From: Streptomyces sp. IMTB 2501
Lineage (GTDB): Bacteria > Actinomycetota > Actinomycetes > Streptomycetales > Streptomycetaceae
Length of the DNA: 64,000 bases
Assembly (NCBI RefSeq): GCF_001953885.1
Contig: NZ_MQUS01000005.1
Span: 62,001 to 126,000, forward strand
Direction: 5' to 3'
Positions 56,038 through 64,000 of this stretch are shown here, in pieces. The stretch's first letter is position 1; each line of letters starts with the position of its first letter. The position numbers and the translations under genes are program-made. The notes under the pieces were generated by a model. It did no database searches. It was not told the DNA's origin and saw nothing but the letters and a program-made list of their open reading frames with translations.

Positions 56038-56319
56038 CTGGGAAACCAGCTCTGACCTGGGGTTTATCCCAGGCGAGACGCTCTATTCGGCCTCGGACTC
56101 CGCGTCCGGGGCCGTTTGCGTGAGCGGCGCGTGAGCGGATGCGCCACCATCGCCCGGCTGGGCTGCGGATTCCCGGGCACCGTCCGGCACGGCTTCCGAT
56201 CCGGATTCCTCGTCCGGTTCGAGGTTCGCCTCAGCCTCGGGAGCCTGCTCCATCCGGCGTGCGGGGGGGCGAGGCGGGCAGCGGCCCCGGCGATCGCGAG
56301 GTCGGTCTCGGGGAGCAGG

Positions 56320-56562
56320 CTCGTGTACGTGTCCGCCGTGCTCATCGTGTCCGTGGCCGAGCAACTCCCGGACAACGGCCGCGACGGCGGCCACCTCGTC
56401 ATCCTGCGCGGCTACGAGGACGGCCCCGACCCGACGACCCACTTCCGGGACCCATCGGCTTGGGGCCAGACACACGACCGAGTCCCCCGCAGCCGCCTCT
56501 CCCCTTTCCGCACGGGCCGCGCGAGCACCTTCAGACCTCTGATCCCGAGCGGGGAATCTTGA
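56320..56562 (+). pseudogene. Remnant of a C39-like peptidase
   Basis: The translated stretch with VLIVSVAEQLPDNG, GGHLVILRGYEDG and THFRDPSAWG resembles the C-terminal half of extracytoplasmic C39-fold peptidases (GHL-V-x-x-G-x..., then x-x-N/R-D-P). The catalytic Cys part is missing and no start is present upstream. Weak evidence, so a decayed gene is the best reading. Confidence 0.4.
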
Positions 56563-56922
56563 TGACCGAGACCGGCGGCGAAACGACCGAGGCACCAGGG
56601 GGCCGCAGGATCGCCGTACTCGGAGAGATGCTGGAATTGGGCGCGAACCGTTGAAGCCAACCGAGAGATTGGGCGCTTCGCAGCCGAGAGCGGCGTCGAT
56701 CTCTTCGTGGCAGTCGGCGGGGACCTCGCCGAACAGCTCGCCCTCGCGGCGGGCGCAGCAGGGGTCCCGGACATTGCGGTGGTGGGCGACAACGACACCG
56801 CTGCCGCCCACCTCGAATTCATCCCCCGCCCCAGCGACGTTGTGCTCGTCAAGGCGTCCCGCGGCGGTCAGCTCTGGCGGATTGCCCAAGCGCTCACCGG
56901 GCAGCCCATCACCAGCCTGTGA
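56562..56922 (+). pseudogene. C-terminal remnant of a murF-like ligase, frameshifted
   Basis: GGRRIAVLGEMLELG followed, in another frame, by EANREIGRFAAESGVDLFVAVG, VVGDNDTAAAHL and PSDVVLVKASRGGQLWRIA matches the C-terminal domain of UDP-MurNAc-tripeptide-D-Ala-D-Ala ligase. The ATP-binding domains are absent and the frame changes near 56640. It is a second, non-functional copy; the housekeeping murF must be elsewhere. Confidence 0.65.
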
Positions 56923-56937
56923 GCCGCCTCCAATCCG

Positions 56938-57432
56938 TTAGTTCCCGGGTGGTTGGGTGACGACGATCCGCCAGATCACCGAATTGTCAGCTGAGAACTT
57001 CCACGCGAGTTCGTGGATATTGGCGTGCGGGATCTTGGCACCAAATACGCCACTCCCGTCACCGCACTGAGATCCAGCAAGGGTATGTCCGGCGGCGGTG
57101 ATGTTGAACTTGGAGGGTCCGGCACATGTCCACATCACCGTGATGGATGAGGCTTTCCCCGCTGACGCGGGAAGCGTGAATGCGCGCGCACCGTGCCCCG
57201 ATCCCGTGTACAGCGTCTTCGACCCGACAGGAAGCGGGGACTGGACCGGATTGGGAAGGCGGTCCGGATTCGTCGGGGTCTGCACTGGAGAGGGTGTCGC
57301 GCCGGTCCCCGTCGTCGCTTCCGCCGGAGGCGTCGTCGCGTGGGTCGCGGTCGCCCCGGGGTGAGTGCCACCGGAACAGGCGGACACAAGCACCAGGGCC
57401 GACAGGCCGACGGCCAGCAGGGAAGGCTTCAT
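56938..57432 (-). CDS. Secreted lipoprotein, unknown function
   Basis: The 164-residue protein has a lipoprotein signal peptide ending in the lipobox LVSAC (Cys near residue 19), a Thr/Pro/Ala-rich linker, and a beta-rich C-terminal domain with two Cys (MWTCAGPSK, SQCGDGSG), a likely disulfide. It starts 15 bases after the stop of the upstream secreted protein gene, with GAGGA before the ATG, so the two form an operon. No family is recognised. Confidence 0.68.
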   Translation of the reverse strand: MKPSLLAVGLSALVLVSACSGGTHPGATATHATTPPAEATTGTGATPSPVQTPTNPDRLPNPVQSPLPVGSKTLYTGSGHGARAFTLPASAGKASSITVMWTCAGPSKFNITAAGHTLAGSQCGDGSGVFGAKIPHANIHELAWKFSADNSVIWRIVVTQPPGN

Positions 57433-57447
57433 CAGATCGTCCTCAAC

Positions 57448-58044
57448 TCACGAGTGGGCGATGTAGGGCGAGAGCGCCGGGAGCTTGGCGGTCCCATGGT
57501 TGGAGACGATCCACTTGCACCCGCCGTTCGTGGAGCCCCGTTCCCAGTTGAAGGAGTATCCCTTCGAGCCGAGGGCGAGCCATCCCTCCCTCTGATTCTT
57601 CGGAACCACCCACGACCCGCCGAGGGTGACGGTGGTGGTCTTGGCGTAGGAGATCGAGCCGCTGATGGACTCCTCGGCGGCAGCGACGAGGACTGACTCG
57701 CTCAACTTGGCCGAATATGTAAAGGTGCCGGTCCAGGTGTGGCCCTCGGCAACCGAGACAGAGAGCGTGGTGCCGGGGTCTCCGTAGACGGTCTTCTTAG
57801 GGTCACCGACGAACGTGCTCTTGACGTTGTAAAAGCGGAAGCCCGGGTCGGGCGGGCAGCCGTCCGGGTGCGCCGGAACATCGATGGCGGCGTCGGCCGG
57901 CGCCTGAGGGATCGCGTTCCCGTCCTGGCCGGCATTGACCTGCGGCGGGGCGTCTTCCGCAAAAGCAGTGCTCGCTCCCCCGGTCCCCATCGCGAGAAAG
58001 GCGGTCAGCGCAGCGGCTGTGCATGCGCGAGTTATGGCATTCAT
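57448..58044 (-). CDS. Secreted beta-rich protein, unknown (possible toxin-like or pore-like fold)
   Basis: The 198-residue protein has a signal peptide (AALTAFLAMGTGGASTAFA, cleavage near residue 30). The mature domain contains alternating polar/hydrophobic strands, especially around ESISGSISYAKTTTVTLGG, a pattern seen in amphipathic beta hairpins. Two Cys are present (DGCPPD, GGCKWIV). GGGAGGG precedes the ATG. It is co-transcribed with the lipoprotein downstream. A pore-forming role is only a guess from the strand pattern. Confidence 0.62.
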   Translation of the reverse strand: MNAITRACTAAALTAFLAMGTGGASTAFAEDAPPQVNAGQDGNAIPQAPADAAIDVPAHPDGCPPDPGFRFYNVKSTFVGDPKKTVYGDPGTTLSVSVAEGHTWTGTFTYSAKLSESVLVAAAEESISGSISYAKTTTVTLGGSWVVPKNQREGWLALGSKGYSFNWERGSTNGGCKWIVSNHGTAKLPALSPYIAHS

Positions 58045-58316
58045 GGTTCCCTCCCGTTCGCCCCCTCCGGGAGCGTCATGGACAGAACAATCACGGAATG
58101 CCTGGGTGATCGTTAAGGAAACTCGAACAATCTGAGCGGGACTTGAGCTTGACGATTGGTTAGGCGCTGAGGCGTACGCCAGAGCCCCTGTAAGCAAGTA
58201 GGCGGAATCTCATGCTCCTTCAGCGCGAATCGACCGCACGGGAGTGAGAACACTTTCTTATGCCCCCCTTTGCTCAAACGAGAGGATTTAAGGCTTGATC
58301 CTTGAGCCGACTCTCG

Positions 58317-58520
58317 CTCTGTCATGGCGGTCCGCCGGGCAGACCAGTTCTTCAGTCGGGACAGGACATGCTCCACGCGGGCTCGGGCCCGGTGGTGGAC
58401 GGTGTTCTCCGCTTCCTGCCGAAGGCTCAGGGGCAGCGGGCTCCCGATCACCACGGCCAGGCGGCTGTTGGCGTCGATGACGACCTGCAGGTTCGTGGAG
58501 TAGCGATGATGGTTCTTGCT
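58317..58520 (-). mobile_element. IS5-family (DDE_Tnp_4) transposase remnant
   Basis: The fragment NHHRYSTNLQVVIDANSRLAVVIG matches the catalytic-core region of DDE_Tnp_4 transposases. It is followed, after a large internal deletion, by the C-terminal block TVHHRARARVEHVLSRLKNW. A stop codon is directly upstream in frame. It is clearly non-functional. No intact terminal inverted repeats were seen. Confidence 0.72.
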
Positions 58521-58712
58521 TCACGCAGAACGACCAGCGCCATCTTCCTGCTGCACCGGGAGGACGCCTGCGAGCCCGGCCTGACGGCTGATGGTGGTGC
58601 AGAAGTGGGTGACGAGAGGAACCCCCGCGGAGACGAATGCATCTCCCTGTCCGGGAGGCAGAAGCGGTGGCACCCGGCCTCCGCAGGGGGCGCTTCCCCA
58701 GGGGGAGTCGTC

Positions 58713-59342
58713 GTGGCACGGCGGACAGCGGCAGTCTCCGCTATCGGCCTGACGGTAATGGTGGCTGCTGTGGCGTGCGGTCCAGCACATCAGGACGCCG
58801 GGAAGCCGAGCACCGGGCCGTCGCCGCGGACGACGGCACCGACCCCCGGTCCGGCACGGACGAGTGTGTCACCCTCGGCCTCAGCGGGTGCCCGAGCGGG
58901 TGCCGCATGCGGCACCGAGCAGCTGCGATGGAAGCTGACGCGTCTCGCCGCCACCTCGGCCAAGGAGCCGGCGGGCCTGCTCAGCGCGACCAACACCGGC
59001 ACCACGCCCTGCGCCTTCGACGGCTACCCGTATATGCAGGTCTACCTGGGCAAGGGGCCGTCTGTGGAGGCGAAGCCGAAGGCGACGGCCCCGGTCCGAC
59101 TTCGGCTGGACCACGGTGGCACGGTCGAGATCCCGCTCTTCTATCCTGCGGCCCCACTCCGTGACGGGTACTGCGGCATACCGGTCGACGAGGATCCGGA
59201 GATCGAGGTGCAGCCACCGCACCCGGCACGCACGGACTACGGCACCTTGGTGCAGATGTCCGACGCACGCGGGCGGCAGGTACGTGCGACGGTGTGCGAC
59301 ACCATCCACATGGGCTCGCCCCGGCTGCGACCGGCCGGGTGA
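58713..59342 (+). CDS. DUF4232 lipoprotein
   Basis: The 209-residue protein has a lipobox (VAAVAC, Cys near residue 22), a Pro/Thr/Ser linker, and a DUF4232 domain: CGTEQLRWKL, LSATNTGTTPCAFDGYPYMQVY, ..., CGIPVDED. These extracytoplasmic lipoproteins are widespread in streptomycetes with unknown function; four Cys suggest two disulfides. GTG start after AGGGGGAG. It lies within the accessory region. Confidence 0.82.
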   Translation: MARRTAAVSAIGLTVMVAAVACGPAHQDAGKPSTGPSPRTTAPTPGPARTSVSPSASAGARAGAACGTEQLRWKLTRLAATSAKEPAGLLSATNTGTTPCAFDGYPYMQVYLGKGPSVEAKPKATAPVRLRLDHGGTVEIPLFYPAAPLRDGYCGIPVDEDPEIEVQPPHPARTDYGTLVQMSDARGRQVRATVCDTIHMGSPRLRPAG

Positions 59343-59840
59343 GCGGCCCGAGCGCTGCGATATCCGCGTGCACATGCCGACAGGGCATGCGATCATGATT
59401 CGCCGCGACCGCTGACCACGGTCGCTGGAATCCGCCTCACGGCGGCATGGGGGAACGCATCGGGGGGTGCGCGGAGATTCTGGCCGAACAAGGCAGCGGT
59501 ACGCCCGCGGCCGGCACGGATCACACCGGCCGCCGCTCCACACACAACGGCGCAGTTCGGTGTTATGCCCGCGCCAAGACCGCCGACCCCGTCCCGACGG
59601 GCTGCCCCCTGCCGTTGATCCCGTAGCGGCGGATCCGACTCCGCTGGCACGGAGAGCTCCGGTACGCGCGAAGACCCCGTAAGCCACGCGAACCTTCGCG
59701 GGACACGGTAGCCCCCGTGCGTCAGGGAGACCTCCGTGTGCACGGAGACCCGGCCCCGACTTCCGCGGCGGCCGTCACCCTCACGCATGTCCGCAGGCCC
59801 CACCCTGCCCCTGGCATGCCCTGATCTGGAGTAGATCTAC
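59343..59840. other. Intergenic region of about 500 bp
   Basis: Contains a short hairpin (GCGACCG/CGGTCGC, 59405-59425) after the DUF4232 gene and a palindrome CTCCGTG-TG-CACGGAG (59732-59747) about 95 bases before the protease gene. No coding frame is convincing. Confidence 0.5.
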
Positions 59841-61733
59841 TTGCATACCCAACGAATACGTCTTGGGGCTGCCGTCGCACTGTGCGCCGCGCTGCTGCTG
59901 GGCAACGCTGCGGCGGCCCGGGCCGCCGGCCCGACGCCGACCTCCTCCCGAGCCGCGACCACCAAGCCGGCACCCAGTGGCAAGACCGCTCCCACGCCGA
60001 GACCCTCCACGTCCGCCGCCGACGGAGACGGAGACGGAGACGGAGACGGAGACGGAAGTTGGACGGTCCAGGATGCCATCCGGTTCTGGACGCCCGAGCG
60101 CATCGCCTCGGCCACCGACCCCTCGGGCCGTGCCGCGCAACCGCAGGGCTGGACGGCACCGCACAAGAAGCGGTCCCTGGCCGCCATCGACGGTGAGCAC
60201 TTCGACGGCATCAAGTCCGTGGGCACGCTGTTCAGCCAGAGCAAGGACATGAAGGCCCACAATTGCACCGCCAGCGTGGTGAGCAGCGGAGGGCACAACC
60301 TCATCCTCACCGCCGGTCACTGCCTCGGTGACAAGGCCGCCTTCGTGCCCAAGTACGACCACACCAAGTCAGCGGGCGACCAGAAGTACGGCATCTGGCC
60401 GGTCAAGGAGTGGTTCCGTGACTCGCAGTACGCCTCGGACCGGAGCGCCAACTCCGACCTGGACTTCGCCTTCGCGAGCCTGAAGGGCAACGGTGGGCGC
60501 AACGTCCAGGACGTCGTGGGCGCCAACACCCTCGCCCGCACCCCGGGGTTCGTCAACCAGGTGACCGTCGTCGGCTACCCGATGGTCGACCACAACCCGC
60601 AGGACCGCGCGTTCCACTGCGCCAACGTCTGGACGACCCCCCTGCCCGCCTACAACCAGATGCAGATCGACTGCGGCGGCATGTGGGGCGGGGTCTCCGG
60701 CGGACCGTGGTTCTCCAAGTTCGACCCCTCCGGTGACACCGGCGAGATCATCGGCAATGTGGGCGGCTTCTTGCGGGGCGGCCCCGATGTGCGGAGCGAC
60801 AACCCGCTGTACAACCGGATCACCTACAGCCCCCTGCACGGCGACCGGTTCTTCCAGCACTACGACGACGCCCAGCAGGGCCTGCACACCGACCACGGCC
60901 CCTACCACCAGCCGTCCCTGCCCTACTCCATGGGCAGCGGCACGACGTGGCAGCACGCCAAGCTGATGGCCGCCGGCGACTTCGACGGCACCGGCCACAG
61001 CGAGCTGATCGTGGTGTGGACCGACGGCGAGGTGACCCTCTACACCAACGACGGCAACGGCCACTTCATCGCCGAACGCCAGTTGCGGGCCGCCAACTCC
61101 ACCTGGACCCACGCCGAGACGATCACCGCGGGCGACTTCACCGGATCGAACCAGTTCGATCTCATGGTGCGCTGGTCCGACGGTGAGGTCACGCTCTTCG
61201 GCGATGTAGGCAGCAAGGGCCTCAACGTTCCCGGCACCCGGATGATCGGCCCCAACACGACGTGGCAGCACGCCACCCAGATCGCCGCGGGCCGTTTCAA
61301 CTCCTCGTCCTACGTCACCGACCTGATGGTGCGCTGGTCCGACGGCGAACTCACCCTCTACACCAACGTGGGCGCCGGAGGCTTCGGACAGGAGCACAGG
61401 CTCCAGGACCCCAACTCCACCTGGACCCACGCCACACTGCTGACCGCCGGCGAGTTCTCCGGCAACCAGAAGTGGGACCTGATGGTGCAGTGGTCGGACG
61501 GCGAACTCGACAACTACGTCGGCACCACGACCTCCGCCCTCGGCACCGAGGCGCGCATCCAGAACCCCAACGAACTCTGGACCCACAACACGGTCATGAC
61601 GACGGGCAACTTCACCCCCAATCACCGCACCGACGACCTGGTCGTCCGCTGGTCCGACGGCGAGACCACGATGTACGCCGACACTGGGATGACCACCCTC
61701 GGCACCGAGCACAACCTGGTTCCCCACGCCTAA
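59841..61733 (+). CDS. Secreted trypsin-like serine protease with FG-GAP/VCBS-like repeats
   Basis: The 630-residue protein starts at a TTG preceded by GGAG. It has a signal peptide to about residue 29, an unusual linker with (DG)6 encoded by six GACGGA repeats (60021-60056), then a trypsin-fold domain with His160 (TAGHC), Asp208 or Asp206 (SDLDFA) and Ser286 (GVSGGPW). Residues about 360-625 hold five repeats of the W-x-H-A...A-G-x-F...D-L-M-V-R-W-S-D-G-E-x-T-L-Y type, a beta-propeller-like adhesion module. It should be an extracellular protease. Confidence 0.85.
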   Translation: MHTQRIRLGAAVALCAALLLGNAAAARAAGPTPTSSRAATTKPAPSGKTAPTPRPSTSAADGDGDGDGDGDGSWTVQDAIRFWTPERIASATDPSGRAAQPQGWTAPHKKRSLAAIDGEHFDGIKSVGTLFSQSKDMKAHNCTASVVSSGGHNLILTAGHCLGDKAAFVPKYDHTKSAGDQKYGIWPVKEWFRDSQYASDRSANSDLDFAFASLKGNGGRNVQDVVGANTLARTPGFVNQVTVVGYPMVDHNPQDRAFHCANVWTTPLPAYNQMQIDCGGMWGGVSGGPWFSKFDPSGDTGEIIGNVGGFLRGGPDVRSDNPLYNRITYSPLHGDRFFQHYDDAQQGLHTDHGPYHQPSLPYSMGSGTTWQHAKLMAAGDFDGTGHSELIVVWTDGEVTLYTNDGNGHFIAERQLRAANSTWTHAETITAGDFTGSNQFDLMVRWSDGEVTLFGDVGSKGLNVPGTRMIGPNTTWQHATQIAAGRFNSSSYVTDLMVRWSDGELTLYTNVGAGGFGQEHRLQDPNSTWTHATLLTAGEFSGNQKWDLMVQWSDGELDNYVGTTTSALGTEARIQNPNELWTHNTVMTTGNFTPNHRTDDLVVRWSDGETTMYADTGMTTLGTEHNLVPHA

Positions 61734-62101
61734 GGGACCGATCCCGGCACACGGACGCGGAACGGGCAGGCCACCCGCCTGCCCGTCCCCCAGTCCTTCA
61801 GCGGTTCGTCGTCCATCCTGGCGTTCCTCGCATCGACGGCCGACTGTCCCAGGAGGGTAGCGGCCGCTGGGAGCCGTTCGGGTCCCCACCGCCGACTCGC
61901 TGGCCTCCCGCAAGCGGCGCCGGTCGCCCTGGAGAAGAAACGGGCATTGCTGTCCGTGATGTTCCGTCGTCGGGTGTCGGGATCATGCCAGCCGCGCTGG
62001 GTGGGCCAGCCTGGCCGCCAACTGCACCTTTGCCCAGGGGCTCCATACGGGTACATGGAGTATGAGAAGTGCTCATGTGTCCACATTCGGGGAGGCCGGT
62101 G
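61734..62101. other. Intergenic region, nothing recognised
   Basis: About 370 bases without convincing coding potential or a strong hairpin. The right edge of the accessory stretch probably lies here. Confidence 0.45.
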
Positions 62102-62557
62102 ATGGCGCGGGTGGACGTCCGTGGTGACGACCTGGTCGTCCGTCTCACGTGGCGGGAACGGATCGCCGCGCGGCGTGGTGACGTACGGGTGCCGCTCGCG
62201 GCGGTGTGCCGGGTGACCGTCGAACCCGCCTGGTGGCGCGCGCTGCGCGGTGACCCGCGGCGCGGGGTGTGGATTCCCGGGACCCGGTGCGTCGGCACGC
62301 GCGGCCACCTCGCCGGGGCGGACTTCGTCGTGCTACGGCCCGGCAGACCCGTCGTATGCGTCGAACTGCGCCCCTCCGCCCCGTTCCGCCTCCTCGCCGT
62401 CTCCGTGCCCGACCGCTCGCAGGCGGCGGCCACGGCTGCCTCGCTGGTCCGGGCCGCACCGGAGATCGACGCGTCCACACCGTGCCGGCAGCCGCTTCCG
62501 GTGCCCGACGAGCGCGGTGAGGGGTGGCCGGGGCTTCCGGTTGCCGGCGAGAGCTGA
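62102..62557 (+). CDS. Small conserved protein, unknown (PH-like candidate)
   Basis: The 151-residue protein is cytoplasmic by appearance. It shows alternating strands (ARVDVRGDDLVVRLTWRE, RVPLAAVCRVTVEP, FVVLRPGRPVVCVEL) and a C-terminal helix, a layout like bacterial PH domains. GGGGAGG precedes the ATG at a suitable distance. No family can be named with certainty. Confidence 0.6.
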   Translation: MARVDVRGDDLVVRLTWRERIAARRGDVRVPLAAVCRVTVEPAWWRALRGDPRRGVWIPGTRCVGTRGHLAGADFVVLRPGRPVVCVELRPSAPFRLLAVSVPDRSQAAATAASLVRAAPEIDASTPCRQPLPVPDERGEGWPGLPVAGES

Positions 62558-62573
62558 ACGGCTGATCAGGGGC

Positions 62574-63449
62574 TCAGCGGAGTCGGCGGGCGATCTCCAG
62601 TCGGTAGTCCTCCACCGGCTCGCCGTCCTCCACGTCCCACAGCGCGTTCTGCAGCAGCCGGCCCAGCGTCCAGGCGCGGGCCCGCTCCCGGTCCAGGCCG
62701 AGGACGTCCGTCAGCGCGTCGAAGCGCCACCGCACCTCGGCCGCCTCGAAACGGTTGGCCAGCGCGGGCCACAGCTCGAAGCCCGGATCACCGGCCAGCG
62801 GCTTGGGATCGATGGCCAGCCAGTCGGCGCGCTCGGCGGCGAGGACGTTCTCGAAATGCAGATCCCAGTGCAGCAGCCGGTCGCCCGGCTCGGCGACGGC
62901 CTCGCGCACGGCGGCCGCACAGTCCGCGAGCAGCCGGCGGACCGCCGGGTCCGGGATGCGCTCCAGCGCCCACGGAGTCCGCTCCAGCATCGCCTCGGCG
63001 ATGTCCCCGAGCCGTCGCATCCCGGGCGGCGCCGGGAAGGAGGTGAGGTGGGCCAGCAACCGGGCGACGACCAGGACGGCCGCGCGGGTGTCCGCCATCG
63101 TGGAAAGCATCCGGGACTCGTCCAGCCGCTCCAGCAGCATGGCGCCCGTCTCCGGGTCGTGCTCCAGCAGCCGTACGGCCCCGTCGCCGTCCCACACCCG
63201 CAGCGCGGCCGGCTCCCCCTCGGTCTCCTCGTCCAGCAGCTGCAGCTTGAGAACGGCCCGGCAGCCATCGGCGCGGACCACCGGCAGGACCAGCGCGCTG
63301 ACCCCGTTCATGGAAGGACCGTCGAGCCGCAACCGCCAGCGCTCCAGGAAATCCGCCGCCAGATCCGGCAGCCCGGCGACGAAGGCCCGGCCCGCCGCAC
63401 CGTTGTACGTCTCCTGCGCTTCCGCGAGATCACCGGGAATGTCAATCAC
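62574..63449 (-). CDS. Aminoglycoside-phosphotransferase-family kinase, APH(6)-like
   Basis: The 291-residue protein resembles streptomycin 6-phosphotransferases: LLHWDLHFENVL (catalytic Asp and Asn) and LAIDPKPLAGDPGFEL (metal Asp) are typical. Residues about 45-75 (ALVLPVVRADGCRAVLKLQ) carry the ATP-binding Lys. Whether it modifies streptomycin or another substrate is unknown; many streptomycetes have such genes without resistance. GTG start seven bases after TATCGT (leaderless). Confidence 0.83.
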   Translation of the reverse strand: MIDIPGDLAEAQETYNGAAGRAFVAGLPDLAADFLERWRLRLDGPSMNGVSALVLPVVRADGCRAVLKLQLLDEETEGEPAALRVWDGDGAVRLLEHDPETGAMLLERLDESRMLSTMADTRAAVLVVARLLAHLTSFPAPPGMRRLGDIAEAMLERTPWALERIPDPAVRRLLADCAAAVREAVAEPGDRLLHWDLHFENVLAAERADWLAIDPKPLAGDPGFELWPALANRFEAAEVRWRFDALTDVLGLDRERARAWTLGRLLQNALWDVEDGEPVEDYRLEIARRLR

Positions 63450-63471
63450 GCACCGGACGATACTGGCGTGC

Positions 63472-64000
63472 GTGAATCAGCTCATGCGAATCAACCGGGG
63501 CCTCGGCGGAGTGTGGGCGTACGTCCGCAGTGCCCCCGGCACGTATGTCTGGCTGGCAGTCCTGTTCGTCACCACCGTCGCGCTGCACCAGATGTCGCCG
63601 GATTTCGAAGAACTCTTCCTGCGGCAGCGATCGACCAACATCCACGAGCTGTCACACAACCCGGTACGCGTCCTCGTCGCCAGCGCGATGTGGATCGACA
63701 GCGGCCGCTGGCTCCCGTACGTCCTGCTGTACAGCATCTTCCACGCACAGGCCGAACGCTGGCTCGGCACGCCCCGCTGGCTCGCGGTGTGCGCACTGGC
63801 CCACGTGCTGGCCTCACTGATCAGCGAGGGGGCACTCCTGGTCGCGATCCAGAGCGGCGTGGCCCACCGCTCCGCCGTCAACACCCTGGACATCGGCGTC
63901 AGTTACGCACTGGCCGGAGTCATCGGCGTCCTCACCTACCGGATCGCACCGCCCTGGCGGTACGCCTACCTCCTCGTCGTACTGATCTTCTTCGGACTGC
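63472..64000 (+). CDS. Rhomboid-like membrane protein (partial)
   Basis: The first about 176 residues of a multi-pass membrane protein are present; the gene continues beyond the right edge. Several hydrophobic segments (about 21-35, 78-95, 105-125, 145-160) and the motif HELSHNPVRVLVASAMW resemble streptomycete rhomboid-like proteins. The catalytic Ser/His region cannot be judged because the C-terminus is missing. GTG start, GATACT seven bases upstream. It is divergent from the APH gene with only 22 bases between. Confidence 0.7.
   Translation, partial: MNQLMRINRGLGGVWAYVRSAPGTYVWLAVLFVTTVALHQMSPDFEELFLRQRSTNIHELSHNPVRVLVASAMWIDSGRWLPYVLLYSIFHAQAERWLGTPRWLAVCALAHVLASLISEGALLVAIQSGVAHRSAVNTLDIGVSYALAGVIGVLTYRIAPPWRYAYLLVVLIFFGL

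Noticed and set aside
56083..56889. A 268-codon minus-strand frame
   Set aside because: The opposite strand has recognisable murF-like and peptidase-like remnants; this frame has none.
56030..64000. Duplicate of the tRNA-Thr 3' end as attachment site
   Set aside because: No second copy of the T-arm sequence was found by eye in the rest of the window.

Overview
The window is chromosomal DNA of a Streptomyces species. It has very high G+C with strong G/C bias at codon third positions, GTG and TTG starts, and the actinobacterial markers mshA, carD, rsiG, devA and msiK. From memory, the order nur, ygfZ, dtd, rsiG, devE-devA-devB, mshA, gpmA, phoU/phoRP, carD, ispD-ispF, cysS, rlmB, msiK matches the S. 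coelicolor core around SCO4177-SCO4240. No database search was possible, so all functions come from motifs, family recognition and gene order.

Layout. Positions 1-2.2 kb hold a minus-strand operon with a DsrE protein and a divergent HTH/DUF397 pair. Positions 2.4-9.4 kb are a developmental and metal-homeostasis block: nitrobindin-like protein, Nur, YgfZ, Dtd, the c-di-GMP-binding anti-sigma factor RsiG, and the paralogous GntR regulators DevE and DevA with DevB. Positions 9.7-26 kb carry a double-kinase fusion, a TetR regulator, a frameshifted HelD-like helicase, an RraA-like protein, a UvrA-like ATPase, a LysE exporter with its divergent MocR regulator, an ECF41 sigma factor with its carboxymuconolactone-decarboxylase partner, an HTH/HbhA-like pair, a SpoIIE phosphatase and an NlpC/P60 hydrolase. 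Positions 26-41 kb hold mycothiol biosynthesis (mshA), secreted proteins, an S53 peptidase-lectin, a double-glycine leader peptide, an MFS transporter, gpmA and a Cys-rich peptide. Positions 41.5-44.8 kb are the phosphate regulon core (phoU, PHO box, phoR-phoP), followed by two extra degenerate copies of the phoP 3' end. Positions 46-55.8 kb are core genes (carD, ispD, ispF, F420/PPOX oxidoreductase, cysS, rlmB, DoxX, nucleotidyltransferase, msiK). A tRNA-Thr gene at 55.96 kb opens an accessory stretch to about 62 kb with decayed genes, an IS remnant, secreted lipoproteins and a secreted protease. The window ends with a small unknown protein, an APH(6)-type kinase and the start of a rhomboid-like membrane protein.

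Recurrent themes. Many genes have a TAnnnT -10 box 6-7 nt before the start codon and no Shine-Dalgarno, which implies leaderless mRNAs; I used this to choose starts. Regulators often have perfect palindromes next to them. The most notable items are the shared devE/devA promoter-operator, the 42-bp coding repeat in rsiG, the 208-bp tandem copies of the phoP tail, a Cys-rich metallothionein-like peptide, an orphan GG-leader peptide, a 62-bp near-perfect hairpin and the two-kinase fusion.
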